Of a stretch of 64,000 bases of DNA, positions 26,411-35,191 are shown piece by piece. Positions within the stretch are counted from its first letter, which is position 1. Every line of letters begins with the position of its first letter. Where the stretch lies: positions 124,001-188,000 of the forward strand of contig NZ_QXFH01000072.1 in assembly GCF_003581615.1 (NCBI RefSeq). Direction: 5' to 3'. The stretch comes from Flagellimonas lutimaris (GTDB lineage Bacteria; Bacteroidota; Bacteroidia; Flavobacteriales; Flavobacteriaceae). Below the pieces are notes generated by a model. It worked only from the letters and a program-made list of their open reading frames with translations, searched no databases and had not been told where the DNA came from. Position numbers and translations under genes: made by a program.

Positions 26411-26436
26411 GCGGAAAATCATAACTGATTTTCCGC
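26411..26436. repeat. 11-base perfect hairpin at the island's downstream edge
   Basis: GCGGAAAATCA-taac-TGATTTTCCGC is a perfect 11-base inverted repeat with a 4-base loop. It lies 20 bases before a second, larger hairpin. No T run follows on either strand, so it is not a standard terminator. Confidence 0.8.
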
Positions 26437-26456
26437 CGTAACCGAAAGATAGCAAA

Positions 26457-26491
26457 TTGCGGCTGAATTCCTAATCGGAATTCAGCCGCAA
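26457..26491. repeat. 15-base perfect hairpin at the island's downstream edge
   Basis: TTGCGGCTGAATTCC-taatc-GGAATTCAGCCGCAA is a perfect 15-base inverted repeat with a 5-base loop, immediately followed by ATGAGTTATACACG. With the hairpin at 26411 it makes a structured block of about 80 bases, unlike any other gap in this window. Possible meanings are a cassette-type recombination site (attC-like secondary structure), a transcript end, or a small mobile repeat. Confidence 0.8.
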
Positions 26492-26506
26492 TGAGTTATA
26501 CACGTC

Positions 26507-26716
26507 TTAAGTTTGATTCTCTTTAAATTCAGTACAAATCAGTCTATAAGCTGTATAATACTCAATATCATTATAGATATTTGATTCCATATGATTTAGT
26601 TCGCTAATCACTAATTCGTTGTCAGCACATTTTCTTTTCAAGCAACCTCCAAAAAAATCAAAATCCATTGGATTGCGTTTTGTAGCAATTTTTCCAAGCT
26701 CAAAGTGATAGGTCAC
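26507..26716 (-). CDS. Short orphan reading frame in AT-rich island
   Basis: A 69-residue open frame starting at a GTG 6 bases after the stop of the broken gene upstream; the first in-frame ATG would leave 53 residues (MDFDFFGG...). It contains GGCLKRKCADNELV with two cysteines 5 residues apart and is otherwise rich in charged residues (HMESNIYNDIEYYTAYRLIC). I do not recognise a family. Composition matches the broken gene rather than the surrounding chromosome. It may be a real second gene of the island or a chance frame; confidence is low. Confidence 0.4.
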   Translation of the reverse strand: MTYHFELGKIATKRNPMDFDFFGGCLKRKCADNELVISELNHMESNIYNDIEYYTAYRLICTEFKENQT

Positions 26717-26722
26717 TGGTCT

Positions 26723-27642
26723 TTACTCTTCAGTTAGTTCTATTTTGCTAGCATCGATAAATTTTATCGAATCGAAAATAGGTTTTTCAATGTTGTTTTT
26801 CTTGATTTCTTTTCTAGGTTCAAAAAGTTCAATTACATATTCTTTTTTCTCTTTTAAACTGCTTTTCAAATCGTAGTAGAATTTATCAATCAAATTTTGG
26901 TATCTTCTATGTTCGTCTTTTCGTGCATAAACTTTTTTTAACGATTCTTTGTTGTAAATGAAATCATATTCAAAAATAGATTCATAAAATATAGACGAAA
27001 TTTTTAGAATTTCCTCAAAGCTTTTTTTGTCTGTAAGATTCTCTATATTTTCAATTTCTTTGACAAATTCAATAATATTTGTTTTAACTTATTGAGAATT
27101 TCGTCGAAATATTTGTTCAAAAAATCCTTGTGTCTTTCAATAATTTCTGACACAGGATATTCCATTGATTCAAATTTATAATTATTGTCTTTATGATATC
27201 GTAAATAGACAATTTTATCACTTCCTCCATTGTAGCCAAATAGGAAAGAAGAAATGAATTGTCCGTTGTGTTTTCTGATTGGGTGACCAACTAATTCATT
27301 CCTTATCTCTCGATTTATAGAATAGTTAAAATCTTTTTTTAAATCGCCTTTTTCAATTCCGCATTTAAAAATTAGCAATAATTCTTCTATAAAATCCTGC
27401 TGTACGTAAATACTTTGTAAAAGGCTGATTTGATTTGAAAATCTACCTGAATATGAATTTGATTCTCCATCGCTGAATATAATGTCAAAAGTATCTTGAA
27501 AATAACCTAAAATATCTCCAAAATAGTTAGTCCTTACTTCAGGGGTGAATTTTATTTTTCTTTTGAAAAAGTCATATTCCCAAATGAAGTGATTCCAAAT
27601 GTCCGCTATGCGGTCAAGTTTATATCTTACTTCTTCTTTCAA
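26723..27642 (-). pseudogene. Frameshifted gene with HEPN-like R-x5-H motif
   Basis: Two frames join into one protein of about 306 residues if one A is restored in the run AAAA (plus-strand TTTT at 27082-27085). The first part (to 27043) reads from a TTG and ends LNKLKQILLNLSKK; the second continues from the same place as KTNIIEFVKEIENIENL and ends SKIELTEE with a TAA at 26723. The second part has no plausible start of its own. The first part contains INREIRNELVGHPIRKHNG, where Arg114-x5-His120 fits the R-x4-6-H motif of HEPN RNases. Both the TTG start and the frameshift suggest decay, though a sequencing slip in the A run would look the same. Confidence 0.7.
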
Positions 27643-27648
27643 ATTCGG

Positions 27649-27686
27649 GCTGTTTTTTCAGCTTGCACATAACGTTAAAAGATATG
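27649..27686. other. Upstream boundary of the AT-rich island
   Basis: Just upstream of the broken gene, GCTG-tttttt-CAGC (27649-27662) forms a small stem, followed by TTGCACATAACG. On the minus strand this reads CGTTATGTGCAAGC, and the far end of the island carries GTTATACACG (26495-26504) and CATACACAAGCCGATAACG on the minus strand. The paired ATGTG/ATACAC-type ends suggest a defined cassette boundary; the match is imperfect. Confidence 0.35.
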
Positions 27687-27700
27687 AATCGTTTCAATAC

Positions 27701-27718
27701 TTCGACTTCGCTCAGCAC
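27701..27718 (-). repeat. Copy of the intergenic repeat core
   Basis: TTCGACTTCGCTCAGCAC; on the minus strand this contains TGAGCGAAGTCGA, the core shared with 6001-6013 and 35127-35139. It lies in the 233-base gap between the island and the serine hydrolase, where I see no gene. Confidence 0.6.
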
Positions 27719-27875
27719 AAAGTGATTTATATCAACCGATACTGAATCAAGTTCAGCAGAAGTAAAGAAGTTAACAGAAAAAACTTACAAGTATTTGCGG
27801 TTTTCCGTAAGTACTCAACACTTTTATCAACAGTACTGCATTGGTATAGGGGCGGTAGGTATTAATCAGACGTTT

Positions 27876-29468
27876 TTATACATCCGGCTTGTTTGGCTCA
27901 AAGGCCACATCCAATCGCTGTACTTTTGGGTGTTTTTCCGGCGTTAGCGTAAAAAAGATGTTCACTTTCCCGTTTTTGGCCTGTAGGGTATAGCGTCCCC
28001 GTAGCTGGTTTATGGGGTGCAGGTCACCAACCGCTTCAATGGCCCCGGCTTTTTCTAAAACCTTTTGGATCGCTGCCCTTCTTTTTTCTCGCGATCGGTC
28101 CAAATAAAAATTCTCGGCCAAGATCTGCTCCTCCAAAGCGGGTTCCCATTGCTGGATCAGTTGGGTAATCTGTTCTTGTCGTTCCAATAGCACATCGGAG
28201 GCTGGTAATTTCCGTGGCTGTAGATCGGCCGTCTCGAACAATAATGTACTAAGCTCATTTAACGACCAAGGCGAGGTATAGGTAAGGTTGCAAAAGGCCA
28301 TAATGCCCACGCCATACTCGGGGTAAAAGGTATAGTTGCTGCCAAAGCCGGGCAACGCGCCACCATGCGAGACCCTTTTAAGCCCATTGCAGTATTCCGT
28401 AATGCCCAATCCAAAGCCGTAGCCGGCCAAAATAGCACAGTCGTCACCCTTATAATCTTTTGCATTGGCGTACAACCTTGGGAACTGTGGCGTCTGCATT
28501 TCGCGCAACGAACTTCGTTTTATGGGGCCGTTGTCATCATCGTTCCGTGGAGGCCATGCCGAAAGGTGAAAACTCACATATTTACTAAAATCGGCTATAG
28601 AGGAAATGAGTCCTCCCATGGCACCAAAAGAGCCGTCGTGGAGCATGGGTTCCAGTTTCCATTGTTCATCTTCCCAGCGATACCCGATGGCCAGTTGTTC
28701 TTCGGGAATGCCTTCGTATTCCCAATAGGTGTGATTCATGCCCAAGGGCTTAAAAATATTTTGGGTGATATAGTCCTGAAAGGGCATCCCAGAAACCTTG
28801 GAAACAATATGCCCTAAAAGGGCATACCCGGTATTGCTGTATTCGTACTCGTAGGAAGGAACATTGGAAAAGGAGATGCCTTCATCCACAAGATCGATCA
28901 ACATGTGATCGGGTTCGTCCAACTGGCGGTCGCCCCAAGGATTGTCCTCGGGAAACCCGGCCGTCATGGTCAACAGGTTTTCAATGGCTATGGTCGGTGC
29001 ATCCTTGGTCAGGAAGGTGAGCTTCGACATTTCGGGAACGTACTTGCTAACAGGATCGTTCAGCGATAGTTTTCCTTCATCCCTAAGCTTTATAATGGCC
29101 ATTGCGGTAAAACTTTTGGTCATGGAGGCTATTCGGAAAGCGGATGAGGGCGAAGCGGGAATCTCCTTCTCAAGGTTCAGGTATCCGGTGGCAGCGGTAA
29201 ACACCAATTCATTGTCCACTACAATGCCGAAGGCAACACCCGGTAAATGCTCGGCCTTGGCATGCTCCTCGATGGATTGCTGTAGCTCGGGTGCAATTTG
29301 TTTGATTTTTTCTATCCGATCATCGGGGACAAAAATCGGAGCTTTGTACGATTCGGAATAGGCATGGGCCGGACTTTCGACTATTGTTTCGGGGGTTTGT
29401 TTTGTATTGCAGGAGAAAAGGCTGATTACCAAACAGACGGCGGCAATTGGAGAGAGTAAGTGTTTCAT
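27876..29468 (-). CDS. Serine hydrolase, beta-lactamase/class C PBP family, lipoprotein
   Basis: A 530-residue exported protein (lipobox LFSC, Cys20 region). The class C beta-lactamase-like domain has the SxxK motif at Ser115 (IASMTKSFTAMAII), the YxN motif in EYSNTGYALLGH and a C-terminal HGGALPGFGSN in place of KTG. The final 120 residues form a small beta domain (GRYTLQAKNGKVNIFFTLTP). Members act as esterases, D-aminopeptidases or peptidoglycan-related hydrolases; there is no specific sign of antibiotic resistance. It follows a ChbG-like deacetylase gene by 44 bases on the same strand, suggesting a joint role in processing amino-sugar or peptide material. Confidence 0.88.
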   Translation of the reverse strand: MKHLLSPIAAVCLVISLFSCNTKQTPETIVESPAHAYSESYKAPIFVPDDRIEKIKQIAPELQQSIEEHAKAEHLPGVAFGIVVDNELVFTAATGYLNLEKEIPASPSSAFRIASMTKSFTAMAIIKLRDEGKLSLNDPVSKYVPEMSKLTFLTKDAPTIAIENLLTMTAGFPEDNPWGDRQLDEPDHMLIDLVDEGISFSNVPSYEYEYSNTGYALLGHIVSKVSGMPFQDYITQNIFKPLGMNHTYWEYEGIPEEQLAIGYRWEDEQWKLEPMLHDGSFGAMGGLISSIADFSKYVSFHLSAWPPRNDDDNGPIKRSSLREMQTPQFPRLYANAKDYKGDDCAILAGYGFGLGITEYCNGLKRVSHGGALPGFGSNYTFYPEYGVGIMAFCNLTYTSPWSLNELSTLLFETADLQPRKLPASDVLLERQEQITQLIQQWEPALEEQILAENFYLDRSREKRRAAIQKVLEKAGAIEAVGDLHPINQLRGRYTLQAKNGKVNIFFTLTPEKHPKVQRLDVAFEPNKPDV

Positions 29469-29512
29469 TCTTTTAGTGTTAATGATGCATGTTGTTAAAG
29501 ATAGGATTCATT

Positions 29513-30379
29513 TTATAATGAATGGGAGGATTTAATATCGCCAAAGGTTACCATTTGGATGTTGTTCTTTTGGAGGGTTGCTTTGGTATTATCGCTGGTA
29601 AAAAAATCAAAGTCCTGTTGTCGCCACTCCGAACCAAAATTGGGATGGTTGATAGTTATGCCCTGCATTTCGTGCTCGTCAAAGGCGGGATGGATCAAAA
29701 TAAGATTGAGGCCTGGGCCAAGATTTTCCAAAACGGATTGGTAGTAGGCGGCCAACCCATCATTTTCAAAATACTGGAACTCGCCCACATAGGTATGGCC
29801 AATTACAAAGTCATTTTTTTTAATGTGGGTTTTGGGATTCAGACCTACCATTTGCATCACTTGCTCATTCACCAAAACGGAAAGATTGTAATGCTCGCCC
29901 AAACGTTTATAGATTTTTAAATACTCTGCATGGGCACCCACACTGTACATATGGGAATCGATATGGGTAGGGGCGAGGCCATAATTCAGGGCTTTTTCTA
30001 TCTGTGCCCGAAGTTCTTTTTCCACATCTTCGGGAGTTGCATTTTCGCGCAATTGTTCTCTTTTTTTAAAGAAATGTCCGTGCTCGTCCACCAAACTGGG
30101 CACTTCGGAAACGGGCAATACGGGCCCAAAACGGTAATTTTCCCATTCGCAGGTAAGGGTCAGGTGAATCCCGAGGTCGTATTGCGTGTTGTTTTTGGCA
30201 AACCTGGCCATTTCAAGAAACCACGGACAGGGGACCATAATGCTATAGGAATTCACGATACCTTTTTCCAACGCTTGAATAGTAGCTTGATTTTCGGAAT
30301 GCGAAAGGCCGGCATCGTCTGCGTGGATAATCAATAATTTGGTGTTCTTGTCAAATCCCAATCGTTGTGCTGTATTCAT
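29513..30379 (-). CDS. ChbG/YdjC-family carbohydrate deacetylase
   Basis: A 288-residue cytoplasmic protein of the YdjC/ChbG polysaccharide deacetylase family. The metal-binding start [20 protein letters not shown] provides Asp residues of the site; [13 protein letters not shown] gives the His pair (HIDSH) near 140; [16 protein letters not shown] carries a further His near 235. ChbG removes N-acetyl groups from diacetylchitobiose-type sugars; here the sugar is unknown. No signal peptide is seen. It lies upstream of the serine hydrolase and downstream of the amidohydrolase terminator. Confidence 0.9.
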   Translation of the reverse strand: MNTAQRLGFDKNTKLLIIHADDAGLSHSENQATIQALEKGIVNSYSIMVPCPWFLEMARFAKNNTQYDLGIHLTLTCEWENYRFGPVLPVSEVPSLVDEHGHFFKKREQLRENATPEDVEKELRAQIEKALNYGLAPTHIDSHMYSVGAHAEYLKIYKRLGEHYNLSVLVNEQVMQMVGLNPKTHIKKNDFVIGHTYVGEFQYFENDGLAAYYQSVLENLGPGLNLILIHPAFDEHEMQGITINHPNFGSEWRQQDFDFFTSDNTKATLQKNNIQMVTFGDIKSSHSL

Positions 30380-30460
30380 TCCTAGTGCTGTAAATGTTTA
30401 TTCTTTTGAAAGGTACTGTACCGAAAAATACCGAATTCTTTCGGAATTGACCATAAAAAA

Positions 30461-30485
30461 AGCCGGTAGCAATGTGCCACTGGCT
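30461..30485 (-). terminator. Terminator after the small amidohydrolase
   Basis: AGCCGGTAGCA-atg-TGCCACTGGCT: an 11-base stem with one mismatch and one G-U pair; on the minus strand it runs into TTTTTTT. Its sequence closely resembles the terminator at 31549-31575. Confidence 0.85.
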
Positions 30486-30523
30486 TCCTTAAAATTATTT
30501 TTTAATCGGTTTTAAATCAAGGC

Positions 30524-31399
30524 TTACTCTTTCAACTGTAAAAACCGTTGGGCGTTGTCGTGAAAAATTTTTCGCTTGTCGCTTTCGGTCAAAAAATCGT
30601 AGCTGTTCAATTGGTCGATACTTTTTTTAATGGCATGGGGCCACACCATTTGGTCGGAGCCGTACATAACTTTGTCGATAAGACCATATTTTTTGGCTTT
30701 TCGCAAAAATTGCTCTGCATAATACTTAGGTTGCTCGTCCACCCACAATATCACTCCCAAATCTGAATATAGTTGGGAATACTGGAGCATTAGGCGTAGG
30801 GCGTTTTCATAAAATACCTCCCCTGCGTGCATCAGATAGATTTGCAGTTTTGGGTGTTTGGCCAGCACATCTTCTAAAGTAAGGGGGTCTCCTAGTCTTA
30901 ATCTAAAATTGGGGCAACATCGGGTCGTAATATCGGAAGGGCCGCCACCGGTATGTACCGCAACAGGAATGTTATAGCGCTCGCAGATGTCTAAATAAGG
31001 TTCAAATTCGGGGTCGGACAGGGTGTAACCATCATACACGGCTCCGATTTCCCCGAAAATTTTGAGTTTCCCCGATGTGATCAATGCTTTAAAGGCCACG
31101 GTATCTTTTGGAGGGGAGTTGGTGTAATATCCGGGAATTAAAATGCCTTCGTCGTCCAAGGTGTAGTTTCCGCCAATGGTGCTCACTACTGCTTTGGTAA
31201 TGTTGTTTTCTTTGAGCGCTTTAAAGAGTTCTATTTTGTAGGTTTCATAATCTTTGGGCGAAAAAACACCATCCGGGGCGGGAGCCACGTAATAGGTTTG
31301 TTCGGTATAATCGTGTAGGTGCATATCAATAATGGGTGGACCATAGGTTTGGGAGTAACTTAGAACGGGTAGCAGCAATGCCAATACGATTTTTTTCAT
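30524..31399 (-). CDS. Amidohydrolase-2-type metal-dependent hydrolase, exported
   Basis: A 291-residue TIM-barrel amidohydrolase with a short signal peptide (MKKIVLALLLPVLSYSQTYG). Metal and active-site segments: PIIDMHLHDY (HxH near 25), IPVAVHTGGGPSD, LQIYLMHAGEVFYE, and KVMYGSDQMVWP with the catalytic Asp. The C-terminal DNAQRFLQLKE matches the usual last helix of the family. Substrates in this family range from decarboxylated aromatics to lactones, so no reaction can be given. It is the third of a run of secreted hydrolases on the minus strand. Confidence 0.88.
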   Translation of the reverse strand: MKKIVLALLLPVLSYSQTYGPPIIDMHLHDYTEQTYYVAPAPDGVFSPKDYETYKIELFKALKENNITKAVVSTIGGNYTLDDEGILIPGYYTNSPPKDTVAFKALITSGKLKIFGEIGAVYDGYTLSDPEFEPYLDICERYNIPVAVHTGGGPSDITTRCCPNFRLRLGDPLTLEDVLAKHPKLQIYLMHAGEVFYENALRLMLQYSQLYSDLGVILWVDEQPKYYAEQFLRKAKKYGLIDKVMYGSDQMVWPHAIKKSIDQLNSYDFLTESDKRKIFHDNAQRFLQLKE

Positions 31400-31548
31400 T
31401 TTGAGTTTGATTTATGGCACAGTAACCGGGCAACGGATTTTGTACAGTGCCTTTTACTTAGGGGGAAGTTGTTGTAAGTAACAAAAAATAAATGAAAATT
31501 ATACCTATTCAGGGTGTTAGGTGCTCTCTTCACTTGAGCCAAAGAAAA

Positions 31549-31575
31549 AAGCCAGTAGCAACATGCTACTGGCTT
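31549..31575 (-). terminator. Terminator after the imidazolonepropionase-like gene
   Basis: AAGCCAGTAGCA-aca-TGCTACTGGCTT is a perfect 12-base stem with a 3-base loop, flanked by A and T runs on both sides, so it can work in both directions. It closes the gene ending at 31601. Confidence 0.9.
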
Positions 31576-31600
31576 TTCATAATATATTTTATTAGGTTCT

Positions 31601-33646
31601 CTATTCCTTAACCTCAGGCTTTTCGGTAAACGGGGTTATTCCAAAAGCCGGGTACACTTCGGAGGGGTAGTAAAAGGTTCCGCCGCGCGATACCATGGCA
31701 ATGGTTTTAATGGCTTTAATATCCTCCACCGGGTTGCCGGGCACCAAGAAGAAATCTGCCAATTTTCCAGGTTCTATGCTTCCCAAACTTTCGTGCCCTA
31801 AGTATTGCGCCATATCGTAGCTGGCCAATTTTAATACTTCGGCAGGGGTATAGCCCAATTGTTGGTTGTAAAGCTCCAGTTCGCGGTGCAGGTTAAAGGC
31901 GCCGCCCAAATCGGTTCCGGCGACAATTAAAATGCCTTTGTCCTTCATCATTTTCAAAGTCTCTACAATTTTATCGTAGGCTTCGCGGTAGGCTTTGTCC
32001 TCTTCATCGTCTGCAATCTGTGCCAAGGCCACTTTTAGGCTACGTTGCTCGTTGGGAGGCATGTGGTCCACATAATCCAAGGCACCCGGTGTTACCTCTC
32101 CGTTGCGGGAGAGCATCAAACGCTCGTGAATGGCCAGGGTAGGGTCCATCGCCGTTTCGTTGGCCACAAACAAATCCATGGTCTCTTGTACTTTGTCGCT
32201 GTTCAAATCCAATCCAGGAAAACGTTTCATGGCGGTCAAACGTAAAAGCGTACGGGTATCTTCCTCGGGTTCCAACACCCAGCCCAACATGGTCTGGTTA
32301 ATGTGCGTCATTTCATCATAACCGGCGCGTAGCATGGCATTGGCGTTGGAGAAAGCTGGCACGTGACCGGTAACGACCAAGCCTTGGTCGTGCGCTTTTT
32401 TCACAATGGCAGGGGCCCAGTCGCCGTTCATGCTATTGTACAGTTTTACGCCGTAAAAGCCGAGGCTGTCATACGCATCCACAGCGGCCAAAGCCTCTTC
32501 TTGGCTTTCCACCAAAATTCCGTTGTTGCTGTTGTAAGGGCTTTTCCCTTCAATAAACCCAAGGCGTGTAACGCGGGGTCCGGCCAATACACCGGAGTTG
32601 ATTTTTTCAATGAGGTTACTGAGTACTTCGGTGTTGTTTCCCATATCGCGGAAAGAGGTCACTCCCGCCAAAATGTTCAACAAGGCACCGTTGTCGCCTG
32701 TGTGGGCATGCATTTCGTACAGTCCGGGAACTAAAGTCCCCCCGTTGCCCTCGATGACTACTTCGCCCTCGCCAGTGGCATCGGCTGCTTCAATAGCTGA
32801 TATTTTTTCACCTTCTACCATTACAGAAACCGGGTCGGTCAAGGATAAGGTCTTAGGGTCAAATACTTTTACGTTTTTGACACGCACTTTTTTGTCGTAG
32901 TTGTTGGCGTATTCTTTTTGAAGTTTTTCATAACGTTCGGCGGAATAGTTTTCGGCCAATTCGCGCAAGCCTTTTTCTTCTGCTTCGTAACCATCCCGAA
33001 TCACAATGTATCTCGGAGAGATTGCTGCAAAGAACGCTTTGTTTGCATCCATGATAAAATAAGAGGGATTCATTTCGGCACCGGAAAGGGCATAGGTGGT
33101 CAAGGCCAATTCGCCTTCACCTGATGCATTTGGAACGGTCAAATCTTCCATTTTGGTCAGGGTCAAATTCCCAGCAGGAAGTACGGGCAAAGTGTTCTCG
33201 GGGGCATCCAAAAGCAAGCGTGCCGCCAAAACTGCCGTGTAAGGGCTTCCAAATTGGTTTACGTAAATCTGTGGGGCATCCACAGAGGCACTTCCAGAAC
33301 CTGTGGCATCCGCCCAAGAGGCTTCTCCACTCTCGAGGGAGAACTGCTCGTTAACGGCATTACCAAAGGTGGTGTTTCCGCTTACTTCCCAGTTTACAGG
33401 ATAGCCTTCGGCATTCAGCACGATGGTTTCTTTCATGGTCGGGCCACGACCGTTGTTTTTGTAATCGTAATCGATATTAATGGTATCACCAGAAGTGTTG
33501 GCTTTTAAATAGCCTACTTTGGTCTCGCTGATGATCACGGAGTAGTTTTCCTCTCCTTGATGGTCTACCAAGGACGATTTGGGTTCTGTTTTACAGGAAT
33601 AGCCGGCCATTAAGACTAGACCGACAAGGAATAATTTAAGTTTCAT
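31601..33646 (-). CDS. Imidazolonepropionase-like amidohydrolase, lipoprotein
   Basis: A 681-residue exported lipoprotein (GYSC, Cys18). Residues 30-240 form an all-beta N-terminal domain (YSVIISETKVGYLKANTSGD, NWEVSGNTTFGNAVNEQFSL). From about 255 comes an amidohydrolase: MVEGEKISAIEAAD, VPGLYEMHAHTGD with the HxH metal ligands, VVTGHVPAFSNANAML, YDEMTHINQ, and AGTDLGGAF with the final Asp. The end (DMAQYLGHESLGSIEPGKLADFF) is typical of imidazolonepropionase/prolidase-like amidohydrolases common in Bacteroidota. Substrate unknown; a role in peptide or cyclic-amide breakdown at the cell surface is plausible. Confidence 0.88.
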   Translation of the reverse strand: MKLKLFLVGLVLMAGYSCKTEPKSSLVDHQGEENYSVIISETKVGYLKANTSGDTINIDYDYKNNGRGPTMKETIVLNAEGYPVNWEVSGNTTFGNAVNEQFSLESGEASWADATGSGSASVDAPQIYVNQFGSPYTAVLAARLLLDAPENTLPVLPAGNLTLTKMEDLTVPNASGEGELALTTYALSGAEMNPSYFIMDANKAFFAAISPRYIVIRDGYEAEEKGLRELAENYSAERYEKLQKEYANNYDKKVRVKNVKVFDPKTLSLTDPVSVMVEGEKISAIEAADATGEGEVVIEGNGGTLVPGLYEMHAHTGDNGALLNILAGVTSFRDMGNNTEVLSNLIEKINSGVLAGPRVTRLGFIEGKSPYNSNNGILVESQEEALAAVDAYDSLGFYGVKLYNSMNGDWAPAIVKKAHDQGLVVTGHVPAFSNANAMLRAGYDEMTHINQTMLGWVLEPEEDTRTLLRLTAMKRFPGLDLNSDKVQETMDLFVANETAMDPTLAIHERLMLSRNGEVTPGALDYVDHMPPNEQRSLKVALAQIADDEEDKAYREAYDKIVETLKMMKDKGILIVAGTDLGGAFNLHRELELYNQQLGYTPAEVLKLASYDMAQYLGHESLGSIEPGKLADFFLVPGNPVEDIKAIKTIAMVSRGGTFYYPSEVYPAFGITPFTEKPEVKE

Positions 33647-33709
33647 AGGGATGGTTTAAGTTAGAGGTTGAAGGTAGCGAATTTTGGTAGTTATTTTGGG
33701 TGCTACTGG

Positions 33710-35011
33710 CTATTTCAAGCTCACTTCGAGCACAAAATCCGCTTGGTCGTAATCACGATTTTCGGGAAGCGCTACCAAGGTGCCGTAGGAATCGGTGCTG
33801 TGTTTCAGTTTTTTCTTCGATTGAAAATCAATCACGCTTTTAACATTGCCAGCTATGGTCGGAAAAAAGAAATTATCGGTTTTCCAATCCATAATATGGA
33901 TATAGATTTTATCGTCTTTATGGGTTGATACCCCCCAACTTTGCGGTGGAATAGGTCCGCCTCGGGTTCCGTAGATGGTTTCGCCATAGGTCGAGGTCCA
34001 ATCACCAATAACTTTTAGAGTATCTATAAATTCGGGTTGAATTTTTCCGTTGGGCATGGGGCCGACATTTAAAAGAAAGTTGGAATTGTAGCCTGCTGCT
34101 TTCACCAAATATTGAATTAGCTCCTTGGAGGATTTATAGGCTTTGTCTTGCAGGGAAAAACCCCACCGTTGTGCCATGGTCTCGGCAGTTTCGAGGGGTA
34201 GGTTGCCCACCTCGGAATCGCCACTGAAACCTCTTTTGTTTTCGCCGGGCAGGTCTTTTTCAAACATTTGAAAGTCTTCACCCGGGTTGGGTGCTTGATG
34301 GTGGTTACTTCCTATCATGGCTTGCGGCTGTAACTCATGGATGAGGTCGTAAGTTTTCCGAAGTTGCCAGTTGGCTTCCTTTTTATCCCACCAGCCATCA
34401 AACCAAATACCTCCAATCTCTGCATAATTGGTCAGCAATTCGGTGAGTTGACCGTTCATATAATCTAGATAGTTTTCCCAATTGCCATTATTGGGTCTTC
34501 CAGCTTTCTGTCCCGTACCCCCTCTGGGGTAATAGTCGTTATGGTACCAATCCAATTGCGAATAATAGAAAAACAGTTTTAGGCCATGTTTTTTGCAGGC
34601 TTCGGCCATTTGTTTGATGACATCTTTTTGGTAAACCGTTCTATCCATAATATCCCAGTCAGATATCTTACTATCAAACATGGCAAAACCATCGTGGTGT
34701 TTGGTGGTTATGGTAATGTATTTCATGCCTGCCGATTTGGCCATCAATACCCATTCTTCAGCGTCAAATTCGGTAGGGTTAAAAAACGCAGGTATTTTTT
34801 CATAAGTCTTTTTGTCTATGGATTGCGTTTCCATCATCCATTCGTGCACACCCAGAACGGAATACACGCCCCAATGGATAAACATCCCGAATTTGGCATC
34901 TTGGAACCATTCCCTGTTCTCTAAATTTTCAGGGGCAGGATTGTATTCTTGAGCGGAGGAGAAATTGGTGCAAACCAATAAAATCAATGCGGGGATTATA
35001 CATTTTTTCAT
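33710..35011 (-). CDS. Alpha-L-fucosidase, GH29, exported
   Basis: A 433-residue enzyme begun at the ATG whose product has a signal peptide (MKKCIIPALILLVCTNFSSA). The GH29 signatures are present: FGMFIHWGVYSVLGVHEWM near 41-59, TTKHHDGFAMFDSK near 102, and the catalytic nucleophile Asp205 in IGGIWFDGWWDK. It releases alpha-L-fucose from glycans such as fucoidan or other algal and animal polymers. A C-terminal beta sandwich follows (about 345-433, KVIGDWTSTYGETIYGTRGG onward). No polysaccharide-utilisation genes (SusCD) are adjacent, so it is not part of an obvious PUL here. Confidence 0.93.
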   Translation of the reverse strand: MKKCIIPALILLVCTNFSSAQEYNPAPENLENREWFQDAKFGMFIHWGVYSVLGVHEWMMETQSIDKKTYEKIPAFFNPTEFDAEEWVLMAKSAGMKYITITTKHHDGFAMFDSKISDWDIMDRTVYQKDVIKQMAEACKKHGLKLFFYYSQLDWYHNDYYPRGGTGQKAGRPNNGNWENYLDYMNGQLTELLTNYAEIGGIWFDGWWDKKEANWQLRKTYDLIHELQPQAMIGSNHHQAPNPGEDFQMFEKDLPGENKRGFSGDSEVGNLPLETAETMAQRWGFSLQDKAYKSSKELIQYLVKAAGYNSNFLLNVGPMPNGKIQPEFIDTLKVIGDWTSTYGETIYGTRGGPIPPQSWGVSTHKDDKIYIHIMDWKTDNFFFPTIAGNVKSVIDFQSKKKLKHSTDSYGTLVALPENRDYDQADFVLEVSLK

Positions 35012-35122
35012 ACGGTTGGTATTTTGGTTGGTATGGGCAAACAAGTTACTTAAAAGATGATAGAAATTTGATGGATTGTAATATGTAGTTTGTTTACGAT
35101 GAGCAATGAGCAATACTCTGTA

Positions 35123-35142
35123 CCCTTCGACTCCGCTCAGGG
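35123..35142 (-). repeat. Copy of the intergenic repeat with palindromic ends
   Basis: CCCTTCGACTCCGCTCAGGG; on the minus strand it holds TGAGCGGAGTCGA, identical to 6001-6013. CCC and GGG at the ends pair, giving a small stem. It lies between the fucosidase and mtaB. Confidence 0.65.
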
Positions 35143-35191
35143 TCCATGTTTAAAATGAGCAATCATCCAAGAATCCATCAACCATCAACCC

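Noticed and set aside
26411..26491. Tandem hairpins as Rho-independent terminators
   Set aside because: Stems are strong but no T run follows on either strand; they are listed as structured repeats instead.
27082..27085. Programmed -1 ribosomal frameshift at the A run
   Set aside because: The context is AAG TTA AAA CAA; it lacks the X-XXY-YYZ slippery form, and no strong downstream stem is seen. A plain one-base loss is simpler, though not excluded.
27876..29468. Beta-lactamase resistance gene
   Set aside because: SxxK and YxN motifs are shared with esterases and D-aminopeptidases; the KTG motif is replaced by HGG and nothing points to drug hydrolysis.
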